DNA of 64,000 nt. Origin: Nostoc sp. UHCC 0702 (GTDB taxonomy: Bacteria; Cyanobacteriota; Cyanobacteriia; Cyanobacteriales; Nostocaceae). The notes under the pieces are model-generated. The model worked only from the letters and a program-made list of their open reading frames with translations, was not told the DNA's origin and ran no database searches. The DNA is taken from positions 1,367,409-1,431,408 of the forward strand of contig CP071065.1 of assembly GCA_017164015.1 (NCBI GenBank), read 5' to 3'. This document shows, piece after piece, positions 51,304 to 63,573 of the stretch; the first letter of the stretch is position 1; every line of letters starts with the position of its first letter. Both the position numbers and the translations under genes were made by a program.

Positions 51304-52182
51304 ATGAAGTTTAGAGACTGGGCGACTAGGGTACTATTTATTTCTCTAATGTTCACTGCTTTAATTTTGGCACTGTTTGCAGGGAAAGGCACAAAACTTT
51401 CAAATAATCCAACCAGTAACACAATATTATCAAATCCAGAAATTCCAGTTTTGAGCCAATATCCCCAAATAGATTTGCAATCAAAAAACCAAGCTAGCAA
51501 ATCTCAAAACCCGCCCAAATCTCCAGTTAAAAATAATAAGGTTTTTGGAAGATACAGAACTACTGAGGCTTTTGCAAAATACAGACCACCATATGATATT
51601 GCCTCAGTACACCCAAGCAACTATGGAGAGCGGTATGCTCAAGATGTTAATGGCGTACCTGTGAAAAATCAAGCGATTATTGTCCTTCACGAAACTGGTT
51701 ATTCTGCCTCTAGCGCCATTAATTTTTTTCAATCACCCCATGAAGAAAATGAAAGTATTCAAGCGAGTTACCACACCTTAATTAAGCTTGATGGAACCAT
51801 TGTTTATCTAGTCCCGCCAGAAAAACGGGCTTTTGGAGCAGCTAATTCAGTATTTAATGGTATTGATGGGCCTGAGACTGTCCAGACTAACCCGACTTTG
51901 CCGCCATCAGTCAATAATTTTGCCTACCATGTTTCCTTAGAAACTCCCCCAGATGGTCGTGGAGATAACCTAAAATTTCATAGTGGTTATACACAAGCTC
52001 AATATAATTCTCTAGCCTGGTTAATTGCTCAAAGTCAAGTCCCAGACGATCGCATCACCACGCACAAAGAAGTAGACCGTTCAGGTCAAAAAGTTGACCC
52101 AGTAAGTTTTGATTTTGATAAATTCCTCAACTTATTGGATACTTTTCGGCAAATCAGTCCAGTTTATCGAACGCAAAAATAA
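51304..52182 (+). CDS. N-acetylmuramoyl-L-alanine amidase (Amidase_2 type), membrane-anchored
   Basis: 292 residues. N-terminal signal or anchor helix (VLFISLMFTALILALFAGKG), a Pro/Gln/Ser linker of about 70 residues, then the zinc amidase fold: QAIIVLHETGYSASSAINFF (first His), ASYHTLIKLDGTIVYLVPPE, FAYHVSLETPPDG and ITTHKEVDRSGQKVDP (third ligand and catalytic region). It would cleave peptidoglycan stem peptides outside the cytoplasmic membrane. It converges with the RloB gene, 8 bp between the stops. Confidence 0.88.
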   Translation: MKFRDWATRVLFISLMFTALILALFAGKGTKLSNNPTSNTILSNPEIPVLSQYPQIDLQSKNQASKSQNPPKSPVKNNKVFGRYRTTEAFAKYRPPYDIASVHPSNYGERYAQDVNGVPVKNQAIIVLHETGYSASSAINFFQSPHEENESIQASYHTLIKLDGTIVYLVPPEKRAFGAANSVFNGIDGPETVQTNPTLPPSVNNFAYHVSLETPPDGRGDNLKFHSGYTQAQYNSLAWLIAQSQVPDDRITTHKEVDRSGQKVDPVSFDFDKFLNLLDTFRQISPVYRTQK

Positions 52183-52190
52183 GTAGTAAA

Positions 52191-52883
52191 TTATTTAAAT
52201 TGTTTTTGTTTTTGCAGTTCTTGAACAAAAATATGAACTTTCGTTGATGGGTTAGTACATCCATCTTCATTAGGATGGTTTTTTTCTAAGCGAACAGCAT
52301 GTTTTATTGCATTATCTTGTTGACTTTTTAGCTTTTTATATAGTTCTTTATCACTTTTATTATACAGTTCTCCTTTTTTTAAGACACCAGCCTTGATCAT
52401 TTCTGTTTCCAGCTTTGGACATAATTCTTTATAATTAGCAAAAGGACTAGTAGTATAGCAATAATGCAGTAAAAACCAAAATTCAAAACATGGAATTGAG
52501 GTAATAGTTTCAAAGCCATTTTTTTGAGCTTTTGGTAGCGCTTCCTGATACTTTTTCGGTTTATTATCATCATCAAATATACAAAATACTTTATCAAACC
52601 TGACTGTATTACCTCTATTACTGTTTCGCTCATTTTCTTGACATAACTTCTCAGCTTCGTTAACAGTGACAAGAGGGTCGCCACCATAAGCAGGAACCAC
52701 TTTTATATCAACGGTTGATAGTTCTAGTTCATGTTTCAGAGCGCAAACATAATTATATTCGGTTTCCTCACCTTCAACTACAATTAAAATATAGTTCCTA
52801 GAGTTTTTATTGCCAGACCGGCGTTGTAAATCTTGAGTTGATTTTCCTCGTTTTAAGGAATTATGAGAATTACCCTTTGGCAT
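52191..52883 (-). CDS. RloB-like protein (AbiLii-type, TOPRIM-like)
   Basis: 230 residues. RloB pattern: the basic N-terminus KRGKSTQDLQRRSGNKNSRN, then YILIVVEGEETEYNYVCALK (Glu of the TOPRIM-like fold), KVFCIFDDDNKPKKYQEALP (acidic cluster) and SIPCFEFWFLLHY. RloB pairs with the ATPase RloA and corresponds to the second protein of the AbiL abortive-infection system. It starts 3 bp after the upstream ATPase gene, so the two form an operon. Confidence 0.85.
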   Translation of the reverse strand: MPKGNSHNSLKRGKSTQDLQRRSGNKNSRNYILIVVEGEETEYNYVCALKHELELSTVDIKVVPAYGGDPLVTVNEAEKLCQENERNSNRGNTVRFDKVFCIFDDDNKPKKYQEALPKAQKNGFETITSIPCFEFWFLLHYCYTTSPFANYKELCPKLETEMIKAGVLKKGELYNKSDKELYKKLKSQQDNAIKHAVRLEKNHPNEDGCTNPSTKVHIFVQELQKQKQFK

Positions 52884-52886
52884 AGT

Positions 52887-54194
52887 TTAGATACTTAGCC
52901 CATTAATAAAAGGAATCGCACCATATCGACCTAGCAGATAGCCTTTTTGTAAGGATTCATGTTCACGGGGACGGAAATCTAGCAAAGAATATAAATTGGT
53001 CATACATTTATGTTTTTCAGTAAACCATACTTGATCTGGTCGTAATATTTCGCTATCTAAAAGTGTAGTGTCGTGTGTTGTAAATATTAATTGAGCATTA
53101 TTTTTATTAATTTCTGGATCATTAAACATTTTCAATAACGATTTGGAAAGAATTGGATGTAGGCTTCTGTCCAGTTCATCTAAAATTAATATTTCTCCAT
53201 ATTCTAATACATATAACCATATTCCAGCGATTTCAAATAAACGTTGTGTACCATCCGATTCTTCATCGAGATCAAATTCTATCTGTTGATCACAATCGTT
53301 CATTTGGTGAAGAGTTCTGATGTCCACTGTATGAATCTCATCAATGTTCGCTTCTCCTCTTTCTAGCTTTCCAATTTCACTTTTAATAAATTCTTGGAAA
53401 ATGGAAGATGATCTGACTCTTTCAGGTATAGGTATTTTATCAATTTTTATACCCGAAATATCAATATCTGCCTCAGTTAAAAGTTTAGCAACTTGCTCTA
53501 GAAAAGTATCTTCTTCATCAAATCTATTAAGAGTAAATTCTACAGCATGAAAATTTGGACTCAGAAAATTAAATTTATCTTGAAACCATTCAAATATCTC
53601 TGTTAACTGAGGATGATTATTTTGTACAGCATGTGATAAAAATAAAGAATTGGAACGCACAAATCTTTTAATACGTAGTTTTTCACCCTTTAGTCCTTTA
53701 CCAAAAGACCATTTATATCCTTCATCTGGTTGCAGTTCTGGATTATCTGGAATATATGTACGAGAAAACCAGTTTTGTTTGATTTCATTTGGGTAAGCAA
53801 TTAACCATTCTTCGTATACTCGTTCTCGATTTAAAGAAAGTCCATACTCATAACGAGTATCTTGTTCAATAAAAATTACTTCAAATGTTGTAGGTTGTTT
53901 GGCTGATTCTCTATTTAATTTAAATGGTTCAATAGGTAATTTGTCACCTTTTTGCATTTTACTAGCTGAGTTGACTACAAGGTCTTTCAATGTTTCCATA
54001 GCCTGCAATAAATTACTTTTACCTGAAGCGTTAGGGCCATAAATTACAGCACTAGTAACTAAACGCAGGTTGTCACTATTTGGTATGGTAAAAGTGTTAC
54101 TTTCCAGCATGGTTTCATCTTCTGACGCTACCATACTAAATGTTTGCTTTTTTTGTATTGAACGATAATTTTCTACACTGAATTCAATAAGCAT
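52887..54194 (-). CDS. RloA/AbiLi-like AAA ATPase
   Basis: 435 residues. SMC/ABC-like ATPase: MLIEFSVENYRSIQKKQTFS, Walker A YGPNASGKSNLL (about residues 53-64), signature-like ESDGTQRLFEIAG, Walker B EILILDELDRSLHP, and QLIFTTHDTTLLD. These AAA_15/21 ATPases pair with a TOPRIM-type effector in AbiL, RloAB and PARIS. The following RloB supports the first two over PARIS, which uses DUF4435. AT-rich codon use relative to neighbours suggests transfer. Confidence 0.87.
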   Translation of the reverse strand: MLIEFSVENYRSIQKKQTFSMVASEDETMLESNTFTIPNSDNLRLVTSAVIYGPNASGKSNLLQAMETLKDLVVNSASKMQKGDKLPIEPFKLNRESAKQPTTFEVIFIEQDTRYEYGLSLNRERVYEEWLIAYPNEIKQNWFSRTYIPDNPELQPDEGYKWSFGKGLKGEKLRIKRFVRSNSLFLSHAVQNNHPQLTEIFEWFQDKFNFLSPNFHAVEFTLNRFDEEDTFLEQVAKLLTEADIDISGIKIDKIPIPERVRSSSIFQEFIKSEIGKLERGEANIDEIHTVDIRTLHQMNDCDQQIEFDLDEESDGTQRLFEIAGIWLYVLEYGEILILDELDRSLHPILSKSLLKMFNDPEINKNNAQLIFTTHDTTLLDSEILRPDQVWFTEKHKCMTNLYSLLDFRPREHESLQKGYLLGRYGAIPFINGLSI

Positions 54195-54437
54195 GTTTGG
54201 AATTTAAATTAACTATTTACATATAACCCACAAGTTGTTATATATCAGCCAAAATACAGCTAATATTTACAAATTAAATGCCTATTTTTTTGTGAGACTT
54301 ATTTAAGAATTAACCTGATATCTATGGGTTAATTTAAGCATATTATGTATGACCAACAAAAAACTCTAGCTTTTGGGCTAGAGCTAGATAATCTTATAAT
54401 TATACAAATGCTCAAAAACGCAGTAAATATTTAAAAC

Positions 54438-56246
54438 TTATTTACTAAAGCTGTAAATTTGCTGTTTCTCCAAGCGATCGCTAATTGATGAAGGTAGCAC
54501 ATCTAAAGAGAAAGTCTGCCGATCAAGTTGGACTTGCAAATTAGCCAAGGGGTCGCTACCTGAAGAAATCAGGAATTCTAGCTTTTGGATGTAAGGAAAA
54601 GTTGCTAGTTTGTCCAGAATTTGGAAGACTGCTTGCAAGTAAGGATGACCACTCTGCTGATACCAATCACAACTTGCCACTTTTGCCTGGTCAAAACCTA
54701 AGTGTACTGTCAAAGATGGCTCGTCAAACAAAGCAAGACCCAAGGGACGCGCTTCTTCTTGCAACAATAAATCATAACTCCTCGCAAGATGCCGCAATTT
54801 TTCTAAGCGCTCATAGCGTTTCGTCACCAATTGCGGGTCATCTTGCCAGTGAAGCGCTACTGTTACTAAATAGGTTTGTAACAGCATATGACCGAGCTTT
54901 TTCGCCTTTGTTGCTAAGTAATAAGAATTGTAATCGTTGGCCTCAATCAACAAAGGCACGCGATCGATTACTTCCAACCCATAACCTTTAACACCCGCAA
55001 TTTTACGGGGATTATTGGTAATCAGGCGAATCTTTTTCACACCCAAATCCATAAGCATTTGCGCTCCCATGCCGTAGTCGCGCAAATCAGCGGGAAATCC
55101 CAAACGTTCGTTTGCCTCGACTGTATCCAGTCCCATATCCTGTAACGAATAGGCTTTGAGCTTATTAATTAAACCAATTCCCCGTCCTTCTTGTCGCAGG
55201 TAAACGACTACACCTTGACCAGCACTTTCAATCATTTTCAGTGCTGCTTGTAACTGCATCCGACAATCACAGCGCAAAGAACCCAAAGCATCGCCAGTTA
55301 AACATTCTGAATGCATCCGCACCATCACCGCTTCATCTTGGAAATGCGCGGGGTCGCCCTTAACAAGGGCAACATGTTCCGAGCCATCGAGAGTGTGGCG
55401 GTAAGCGTAGATTTGAAAGTGACCGAACTGCGTGGGCAATTCCGCAATGCTTTCGCGGATGACCAAGCGATCGTGTTGTAAGCGGTAACTAATTAAATCA
55501 GCAATACTGATAATTTTTAACTCGTGATGTCGAGCGTATTCAAATAGCTGGGGCAAGCGCGCCATCGAGCCATCAGGGTTTTGAATCTCACAAATCACCC
55601 CCGCTGGGTACAGCCCTGCCAATCGCGCTAAGTCAACACCCGCCTCCGTATGTCCTGCTCGTTTGAGTACGCCTCCCTCCTTCGCCCGAATGGGGAAAAT
55701 ATGACCAGGACGACGTAAATCTAAAGGCCTTGTAGCTGGGTTCAGAGTGACTTGGATAGTCCGGGCCCGGTCTTCTGCTGATATCCCAGTACTTACACCT
55801 AGATGGGGGCCTGCATCAATACTAACTGTAAAAGCAGTCTGGTTAGTATCTGTAATATTGCTCACCATTAAGGGTAAATCTAATTCATCTAAGCGATCGC
55901 CAGTCATCGCCAGACAAATCAGTCCTCTTGCTTCCACCGCCATAAAATTGATCGTGTCTGGTGTGGCAAATTGAGCAGCACAAATTAAGTCGCCTTCATT
56001 TTCCCTATTTTCGTCATCCACTACAACGATGACGCGACCTGCTTTCAAATCTGCCAAAGCAGCATCAATCGAATCAAATTCAAAGCTTTGAGTTGAGGAG
56101 GGAGTGCTGTGAGTGGTGTTCCCTAATTTAGGAGCCACATTCGGGCGAGCATCTTCCCCATTGGGGGGAGTAGTATGAGACTGCGGTGTAGGGTTAGGCG
56201 TTGTCACAGAGGATTTCCGGCTACCAAAAGTAAATTTTTTTAACAA
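54438..56246 (-). CDS. ribBA: Bifunctional 3,4-DHBP synthase / GTP cyclohydrolase II
   Basis: 602 residues. The N-terminal 50 residues are low complexity. The DHBP synthase domain has [27 protein letters not shown] and [14 protein letters not shown]. The GTP cyclohydrolase II domain has [20 protein letters not shown] (zinc Cys) and [20 protein letters not shown]. The last 150 residues form the extra C-terminal region seen in cyanobacterial RibBA. Both domains start riboflavin synthesis (from ribulose 5-phosphate and GTP). No FMN riboswitch was recognised upstream. Confidence 0.95.
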   Translation of the reverse strand: MLKKFTFGSRKSSVTTPNPTPQSHTTPPNGEDARPNVAPKLGNTTHSTPSSTQSFEFDSIDAALADLKAGRVIVVVDDENRENEGDLICAAQFATPDTINFMAVEARGLICLAMTGDRLDELDLPLMVSNITDTNQTAFTVSIDAGPHLGVSTGISAEDRARTIQVTLNPATRPLDLRRPGHIFPIRAKEGGVLKRAGHTEAGVDLARLAGLYPAGVICEIQNPDGSMARLPQLFEYARHHELKIISIADLISYRLQHDRLVIRESIAELPTQFGHFQIYAYRHTLDGSEHVALVKGDPAHFQDEAVMVRMHSECLTGDALGSLRCDCRMQLQAALKMIESAGQGVVVYLRQEGRGIGLINKLKAYSLQDMGLDTVEANERLGFPADLRDYGMGAQMLMDLGVKKIRLITNNPRKIAGVKGYGLEVIDRVPLLIEANDYNSYYLATKAKKLGHMLLQTYLVTVALHWQDDPQLVTKRYERLEKLRHLARSYDLLLQEEARPLGLALFDEPSLTVHLGFDQAKVASCDWYQQSGHPYLQAVFQILDKLATFPYIQKLEFLISSGSDPLANLQVQLDRQTFSLDVLPSSISDRLEKQQIYSFSK

Positions 56247-56879
56247 TTTCTACTTTTAAATTGTAGCTCGTTTATACGGCACAGAAGTAGACTAGCAATG
56301 ATTTGATATCATGGCGAAATTTCTACCGCTAAAATTGGCGTTTAGTACTAAAGTGTAGCGATAACCAAAAGGCAGGAGGTGAAGCAGGGGGGTGAGGTAG
56401 CCCTCGTCTTAGTGCGGCTATTGTTTGCTTAAGTCCTGATTTCCCTTTTTTCAACCTACAGCCGCCAACGTTTACATGATGAACTATCACAATAGCTCCT
56501 GTCGTAACAGGAAATTTCCTCAGATCAAAGACTGGTGATAATCTGGCTGGTGAGAGTGTGAATCTCGCCGTAACCCAAGTGTGGAGCTAGAGATATTCCA
56601 GCTTGTTTAAATGGTGTTTTTTGCATCTTGTGTCTAGTAGCTGATAAGTAGGTAGGCATAAATAAACTATGTACAAATGTGTAAAAATACTTAAAAACCT
56701 GACCAATTGAAGAATCTCGCCACTTGCAAAGGCTACCAAGAAACCATGCGCGGCAGTCGCTAATGACGACTTTCTTTTGTGGTGGTTGCTGCGCGAACAC
56801 GAGTTAACATTATTTTGCCGACCTACTTAGTTGATAACTGATAACGAATTAACCAAAAACGGATAAGGATTTCATAATC
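56247..56879. other. Intergenic region upstream of argC
   Basis: No gene supported: a 91-codon minus-strand frame (56525-56800) has no family resemblance or ribosome-binding site. The stretch 56525-56640 has short inverted segments (GAGAGTGTGAATCTC, GGAGCTAGAGATATTCCAGC) that could fold, but I cannot match them to a known RNA family. Confidence 0.45.
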
Positions 56880-57938
56880 ATGGGCAATTCAAGACGCGTA
56901 CCTGTTGGAATTGTTGGCGCGTCAGGCTATGGCGGAGTACAGCTAGTGCGATTACTGATGGAACATCCAGAAATCGAACTAGTTTATTTAGGCGGTGAGA
57001 GTAGTGCGGGAAAATCCTTTGCGGATCTCTACCCACATTTAGGTCATGCTATTAACTTGCCAATAGAGGCTGTAGAACCGGAAATCATCGCTGACCGTTG
57101 TGAAGTGGTGTTTCTCTCGTTACCAAATGGTCTGGCTTGCCAAATCGCACCAGATCTGGTGGCAAAAGGACGTAAAGTACTAGATTTGAGTGCTGATTAT
57201 CGGTTTAGTGAGTTGGCAACTTACACCACATGGTATGGCACCGAGAGAAGCGATCGCGCCACTGCCGCCACAGCAGTGTATGGATTACCAGAACTTTATC
57301 GCGATCGCATTGCGGAAGCACAGCTGATTGGCTGTCCTGGTTGCTATCCTACCGCTAGCCTCCTAGCACTGTCGCCGCTTCTCAAGCAAGGCTTAATCGT
57401 GCCAGAAACCGCCATCATCGATGCGAAATCTGGCACATCTGGCGGCGGACGACAAGCCAAAGTCAACTTATTACTAGCTGAAGCAGATAACTCATTAGCA
57501 GCATATAATGTCGCTCGTCACCGCCATACCCCAGAAATTGAGCAAATATGCAGCAATTTGGCAGGTCACGAAGTGAAAATTCAATTTACACCGCATCTCA
57601 TCCCAATGGTACGTGGGATTTTAGCAACCGTATATGCCACACTGCGCGACCCTGGACTAGTAAGAGATGACTTACACACAATTTACACAGCTTTTTACCG
57701 TAATTCTCCTTGGGTGAGAGTCTGCGAAAGTGGCGTTTATCCCCACACGAAGTGGGCAAGTGGCAGCAATCTTTGTTATATCGGTGTAGAAGTTGACCCC
57801 CGCACTGGTCGCATCATTGTCATGTCAGCCATTGACAACCTAATTAAAGGTCAAGCAGGCCAAGCAATTCAGTGTTTGAACATCATGATGGGCTGGGATG
57901 AAACTTTGGGGTTGCCCAAGTTGGGATTTTATCCCTAG
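56880..57938 (+). CDS. argC: N-acetyl-gamma-glutamyl-phosphate reductase
   Basis: 352 residues. NADP-binding [36 protein letters not shown], catalytic Cys155 in [31 protein letters not shown] and the histidine-containing [11 protein letters not shown]. It reduces N-acetylglutamyl phosphate to the semialdehyde in arginine biosynthesis. ATG 56880 follows AAGGATT at close range. Confidence 0.96.
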   Translation: MGNSRRVPVGIVGASGYGGVQLVRLLMEHPEIELVYLGGESSAGKSFADLYPHLGHAINLPIEAVEPEIIADRCEVVFLSLPNGLACQIAPDLVAKGRKVLDLSADYRFSELATYTTWYGTERSDRATAATAVYGLPELYRDRIAEAQLIGCPGCYPTASLLALSPLLKQGLIVPETAIIDAKSGTSGGGRQAKVNLLLAEADNSLAAYNVARHRHTPEIEQICSNLAGHEVKIQFTPHLIPMVRGILATVYATLRDPGLVRDDLHTIYTAFYRNSPWVRVCESGVYPHTKWASGSNLCYIGVEVDPRTGRIIVMSAIDNLIKGQAGQAIQCLNIMMGWDETLGLPKLGFYP

Positions 57939-58095
57939 ATGAGGAAGATGAGGAAGATGAGGGGGATGAGGGGGATGAGGGGGATGAGGAAGAGTAATTT
58001 TCAAGTTGCTCCCTCATCTGCCCCTACTCCCTCATCTCCCCCTACTCCCTCATCTCCCCCTACTCCCCCATCTCCCCCTACTCCCTCATCTCCCC
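57938..58095. repeat. GATGAGGGG / CTCATCTCCCCCTA minisatellites between argC and eno
   Basis: Directly after the argC TAG come GATGAGGAA and GATGAGGGG 9-mers (57938-57990), then a 15-mer array CTCATCTCCCCCTACT (58012-58095) up to 8 bp before the eno stop. The two halves have opposite strand composition and could pair. They fill the whole gap between the convergent genes. Confidence 0.88.
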
Positions 58096-58102
58096 CATCT
58101 CT

Positions 58103-59458
<1,356 letters not shown>

Positions 59459-59611
59459 TTAGAGGACTTTCTCGCCTGAGATTAAAGAAGATTTCCAGAT
59501 ATGTGGTGAATTGCCGTTAGATCCGCGGACTTGGGATTTTGGGCAAGTTGGGTAACTTCTGTAAAATATTGGCAGAAATCATTATTTACAAAGCCAAATC
59601 AAAAGGTCATT

Positions 59612-60046
59612 ATGCGATTACTACACACAATGCTACGGGTAGGCAACCTTGAAGAGTCTTTGAAATTTTACTGCGAACTCCTGGGAATGAAATTACTGCG
59701 ACGAAAAGATTATCCAGGGGGAGAATTTACCTTGGCTTTTATCGGCTACGGCGATGAAACTGACAACACAGTGCTAGAACTCACTTACAACTGGGGAGTG
59801 GAAAAATACGAATTAGGTAATGCTTACGGTCACATTGCCCTTGGTGTTGATGATATTTATGCTACCTGTGAAGAAATCAAAAATCATGGTGGGAAAGTAG
59901 TGCGGGAACCAGGGCCGATGAAACATGGTTCGACAGTAATTGCTTTCATCGAAGATCCAGATGGTTACAAAGTTGAACTGATTCAACTGGGAACTCAAGG
60001 ATCTCAGGAGAAACCAGCAGCACAAGAGCAACTTGTGAATGAATAA
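59612..60046 (+). CDS. gloA: Lactoylglutathione lyase (glyoxalase I)
   Basis: 144 residues from ATG 59612 with AAAAGG upstream; a frame extension to 59531 is not conserved. The four metal ligands fall at the same positions as in the E. coli nickel enzyme: His5, Glu56, His74 and Glu122. Other conserved blocks are [20 protein letters not shown] and [20 protein letters not shown]. It detoxifies methylglyoxal as the glutathione hemithioacetal. A short Gln/Glu tail follows the fold. Confidence 0.95.
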   Translation: MRLLHTMLRVGNLEESLKFYCELLGMKLLRRKDYPGGEFTLAFIGYGDETDNTVLELTYNWGVEKYELGNAYGHIALGVDDIYATCEEIKNHGGKVVREPGPMKHGSTVIAFIEDPDGYKVELIQLGTQGSQEKPAAQEQLVNE

Positions 60047-60587
60047 AGGGGAGCAGGGGGGATGGAGGGCATTGGGGCCCCCTCTGGGGTTGGGGGGCAA
60101 TGGGGAGATGGAAAGATAGGGTAATGGGTAATACTCAAAACCAATTACCAATTACCAATTACCAATTACCAATTCCCAATTCCCCATTCCCAATATTTAC
60201 CATGACACCATCTGCCACAGTAATATCGGAATGGTGTTTTCGTTTTAAATTAGGGAATAGGTGGTTGATCAAGCGATCGCCAATTACTCACCCCAGATTG
60301 TAACCACAGATACATGCCGATACACGCTAATAATGTTTGGATAATTATTCGGTGAGTAGATACTGGGAAAGCGACAAGGATTAAGTATCAAAGATGAAGT
60401 ATGAAATTTTTCAGTCTACTCTACACTACAGGAACGTCTCTGGCATACGCATAACCTCCCGTATCGTCAAAAAGTCGCTTTCAACTGAGCCAAAAAAGTC
60501 TTGAGCTATCCTCACTAACCAATCTTTACACTAAACTTCAAAATCTAAAATCTAAAATCCAAAATCTAAAATCCAAAATTATTAAAG
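60047..60587. other. Intergenic region with dispersed repeats
   Basis: 60047-60110 is G-rich (GGGGCCCCCTCTGGGGTTGG). 60118-60190 repeats the GGTAATACTCAAAACCAATT / CAATTACC unit found at 24740-24815. 60538-60580 has AAAATCTAAAATCCA repeats before clpB. The rest may hold the clpB promoter. No gene supported. Confidence 0.6.
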
Positions 60588-63257
60588 ATGCAGCCTACAG
60601 ATCCCGATAAATTTACTGATCCAGCCTGGGAAGCAATTGTAAAATCTCAGGATATAGTCCGTGCATATCAACAACAGCAATTAGATGTTGAACATTTAAT
60701 CATTGCCCTGTTACAAGAACCGACTAGTCTAGCAATCCGAATTTTAGCCAGAGCTGAGGCTGATCCGCTGCGCTTGCAACAGCAACTAGAAGCTTTTACC
60801 CAACGTCAACCGAAAGTCGGCAAAAGTGACCAACTCTACCTCGGTCGCAGCTTGGATGTGATGTTAGACCGAGCTGAGGAAATTAAAGTCAAAATGGAAG
60901 ATTCCCTGATCTCTGTGGAACACATACTCTTAGCTTTTGCTGAAGATGAACGCATCGGACGGCGGGTACTTAAAAGTTTGAACGTGGACATCACTAAGCT
61001 GGAAAGCGCAACGAAAACTGTTCGTGGGAGACAAAAGGTGACAGATAAAAATCCAGAGTCTCGGTATGAAGCCTTACAAAGATTTGGTAGGGACTTGACA
61101 GAACAAGCAAAATCTGGAAAGCTTGACCCGGTGATTGGGCGAGATGAGGAAATTCGCCGGGTAATTCAGGTATTGTCTCGCCGTAGCAAAAATAACCCTG
61201 TATTAATTGGTGAACCAGGGGTAGGAAAAACCGCGATCGCCGAAGCTTTGGCACAGCGGATGGTCAATGGCGATGTTCCTGAATCTCTCAAAGACCGCAA
61301 ACTCATATCTTTAGATATCGGCAGTTTGATTGCTGGAGCTAAATTACGAGGAGAATTTGAAGAACGTCTCAAAGCAGTTCTCAGGGAAGTTACGGAATCT
61401 AACGGTAACATAGTTTTATTTATTGATGAACTACACACCGTTGTTGGTACCGGTTCCAGCCAACAAGGAGCAATGGATGCCGGAAATTTACTCAAACCCA
61501 TGTTGGCGCGGGGAGAACTGCGTTGCATTGGCGCAACTACCTTGGATGAATACCGCAAGCACATTGAAAAAGACGCAGCGCTAGAACGTCGCTTTCAGCA
61601 AGTATTTGTAGATCAGCCCAGCGTGGAAAATACTATTTCTATTTTGCGCGGGTTGAAAGAACGTTACGAAGTCCATCACAACGTCAAAATTTCTGATTCG
61701 GCATTGGTAGCAGCTGCAACTCTATCAGCACGGTACATTGCTGACCGCTTTTTGCCAGATAAAGCCATTGACTTGGTGGATGAGGCAGCCGCACAGCTGA
61801 AAATGGAAATTACCTCTAAACCAGCAGAATTGGAAGCTATCGACCGCCGCTTGATGCAGCTAGAAATGGAAAAGCTATCATTGGCTGGTGAAGAAAAAAC
61901 TATTTCCCCAACAAAAGAGCGTTTAGAACGAATAGAGCAAGAAATCGCGTCTTTAACTGTAAAACAGCATGAATTCAACGAACAATGGCAAGGTGAAAAA
62001 CAGCTGTTGGAAGCCATCAGCGCTTTAAAGAAAGAAGAAGATGCTTTGCGGGTGCAAATCGAGCAAGCAGAACGTGCTTACGATTTAAATAAAGCTGCCC
62101 AATTGAAGTATGGCAAATTAGAAGGAGTGCAGCGCGATCGCGAAGCTAAAGAAGCAGAACTTCTAAAAATTCAAAGCCTTGGTTCTACCCTACTGCGTGA
62201 ACAAGTCACTGAAGCTGATATTGCCGAAATCGTCGCTAAGTGGACAGGAATCCCTGTAAATCGGCTTTTGGAATCAGAACGGCAAAAATTACTACAACTC
62301 GAACACCACTTGCATGAACGTGTGATTGGGCAAGAGGAAGCCGTAGCAGCAGTAGCAGCAGCAATTCGTCGCGCCCGTGCGGGGATGAAAGACCCTTCCC
62401 GCCCCATTGGTTCATTTTTGTTCATGGGGCCTACAGGTGTGGGTAAAACCGAACTCGCCCGCGCTTTAGCTCAATTTCTCTTTGATTCTGATGATGCTTT
62501 GGTACGCTTGGATATGTCCGAGTATATGGAGAAACACTCGGTTTCTCGCCTTGTGGGAGCGCCTCCAGGATATGTAGGCTACGAAGAAGGCGGTCAACTT
62601 TCGGAAGTGGTTCGCCGTCATCCTTATTCGGTGGTACTTTTGGACGAAGTGGAAAAAGCCCACCCCGATGTGTTTAATATTTTATTGCAAGTACTGGATG
62701 ATGGTAGAATTACTGATTCACAGGGAAGAACGGTAGATTTTCGTAATACTGTGATTGTCATGACCAGTAACATTGGTAGCGAACATATCTTAGATATATC
62801 TGGTGATGATACCAAATATGACATGATGCGCGATCGCGTCACAGATGCTTTGCGATCGCATTTTCGCCCCGAATTTCTCAACCGCGTTGATGATATCATT
62901 CTCTTCCATACTCTCAGTCGCTCAGAAATGCGGCACATCATCCGCATTCAGCTCAAACGAGTAGAAAATCTCCTCCGAGAGCAAAAAATCTCCTTTGAAA
63001 TTTCTGCATCTGCCTGTGATTATCTCGTGGAAACAGGCTATGACCCAGTTTATGGCGCACGTCCACTCAAACGGGCAATTCAGCGACAAGTAGAAAACCC
63101 CCTCGCCACCAAGTTATTGGAGAACACTTTTATCTCCGGCGATACTATCATCATTGACAAAGGTGAAAAAGGTCTGACTTTTGCTAAAAAATTACCAGTT
63201 AAGGTGTCAGCTCTCCAAACTATTGGAAACTTTCTGGAACCGTCATCTGAACTGTAA
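60588..63257 (+). CDS. clpB: ClpB chaperone (AAA+ disaggregase)
   Basis: 889 residues. N-terminal Clp repeat domain (about 1-150), first AAA domain with [16 protein letters not shown] and [12 protein letters not shown], a coiled-coil middle domain (about 410-530), second AAA domain with [16 protein letters not shown] and [16 protein letters not shown], and the D2-small region ([25 protein letters not shown]). It works with DnaK to dissolve protein aggregates. Nostocales usually have two clpB paralogues; which one this is cannot be decided here. Confidence 0.96.
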   Translation: MQPTDPDKFTDPAWEAIVKSQDIVRAYQQQQLDVEHLIIALLQEPTSLAIRILARAEADPLRLQQQLEAFTQRQPKVGKSDQLYLGRSLDVMLDRAEEIKVKMEDSLISVEHILLAFAEDERIGRRVLKSLNVDITKLESATKTVRGRQKVTDKNPESRYEALQRFGRDLTEQAKSGKLDPVIGRDEEIRRVIQVLSRRSKNNPVLIGEPGVGKTAIAEALAQRMVNGDVPESLKDRKLISLDIGSLIAGAKLRGEFEERLKAVLREVTESNGNIVLFIDELHTVVGTGSSQQGAMDAGNLLKPMLARGELRCIGATTLDEYRKHIEKDAALERRFQQVFVDQPSVENTISILRGLKERYEVHHNVKISDSALVAAATLSARYIADRFLPDKAIDLVDEAAAQLKMEITSKPAELEAIDRRLMQLEMEKLSLAGEEKTISPTKERLERIEQEIASLTVKQHEFNEQWQGEKQLLEAISALKKEEDALRVQIEQAERAYDLNKAAQLKYGKLEGVQRDREAKEAELLKIQSLGSTLLREQVTEADIAEIVAKWTGIPVNRLLESERQKLLQLEHHLHERVIGQEEAVAAVAAAIRRARAGMKDPSRPIGSFLFMGPTGVGKTELARALAQFLFDSDDALVRLDMSEYMEKHSVSRLVGAPPGYVGYEEGGQLSEVVRRHPYSVVLLDEVEKAHPDVFNILLQVLDDGRITDSQGRTVDFRNTVIVMTSNIGSEHILDISGDDTKYDMMRDRVTDALRSHFRPEFLNRVDDIILFHTLSRSEMRHIIRIQLKRVENLLREQKISFEISASACDYLVETGYDPVYGARPLKRAIQRQVENPLATKLLENTFISGDTIIIDKGEKGLTFAKKLPVKVSALQTIGNFLEPSSEL

Positions 63258-63573
63258 ACAATAAAAAGTTAAAACCTACACAAAACTACATATTGTAGCG
63301 GACATGATATGACCGCTCAATTACTTATTAAACCCTAAGAACCCCACCCCACCAAAGTTACGCTTTGTTTCCCCTCCTCGTTCACGGGGAGGGGTTAGGG
63401 GTGGGGTGCAATGACTGTGGGAATCATAACTAATTAATCGGACTTTATATAATTTATGAATTGCCGCTACATGGCAATAAAGCTTTCGGCTATTGTTTGC
63501 ACTATTGGTAATAGTATTAAATTTTTGACTCCAGACTGGGCATCATAAAACCAGAATCTTTTGAGTTGAATTA
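63258..63573. repeat. clpB downstream region with nested inverted repeat
   Basis: 63341-63350 ACCCCACCCC pairs with 63398-63407. Inside, CCCCTCC...GGGGAGGGG (63371-63394) forms a second stem. This is either a clpB terminator or a dispersed palindromic repeat similar in style to 443-467. The remainder upstream of the glycosyltransferase is AT-rich. Confidence 0.65.

Noticed and set aside
52191-54194. PARIS (AriA/AriB) system
   Set aside because: The ATPase type fits, but the partner shows the RloB pattern rather than DUF4435.
56247-56400. FMN riboswitch upstream of ribBA
   Set aside because: No conserved RFN-element motifs (such as AGGGTGAAATTCCC-like words) were found.
56525-56800. 91-codon minus-strand frame upstream of argC
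   Set aside because: No ribosome-binding site, family or conserved pattern; likely chance.
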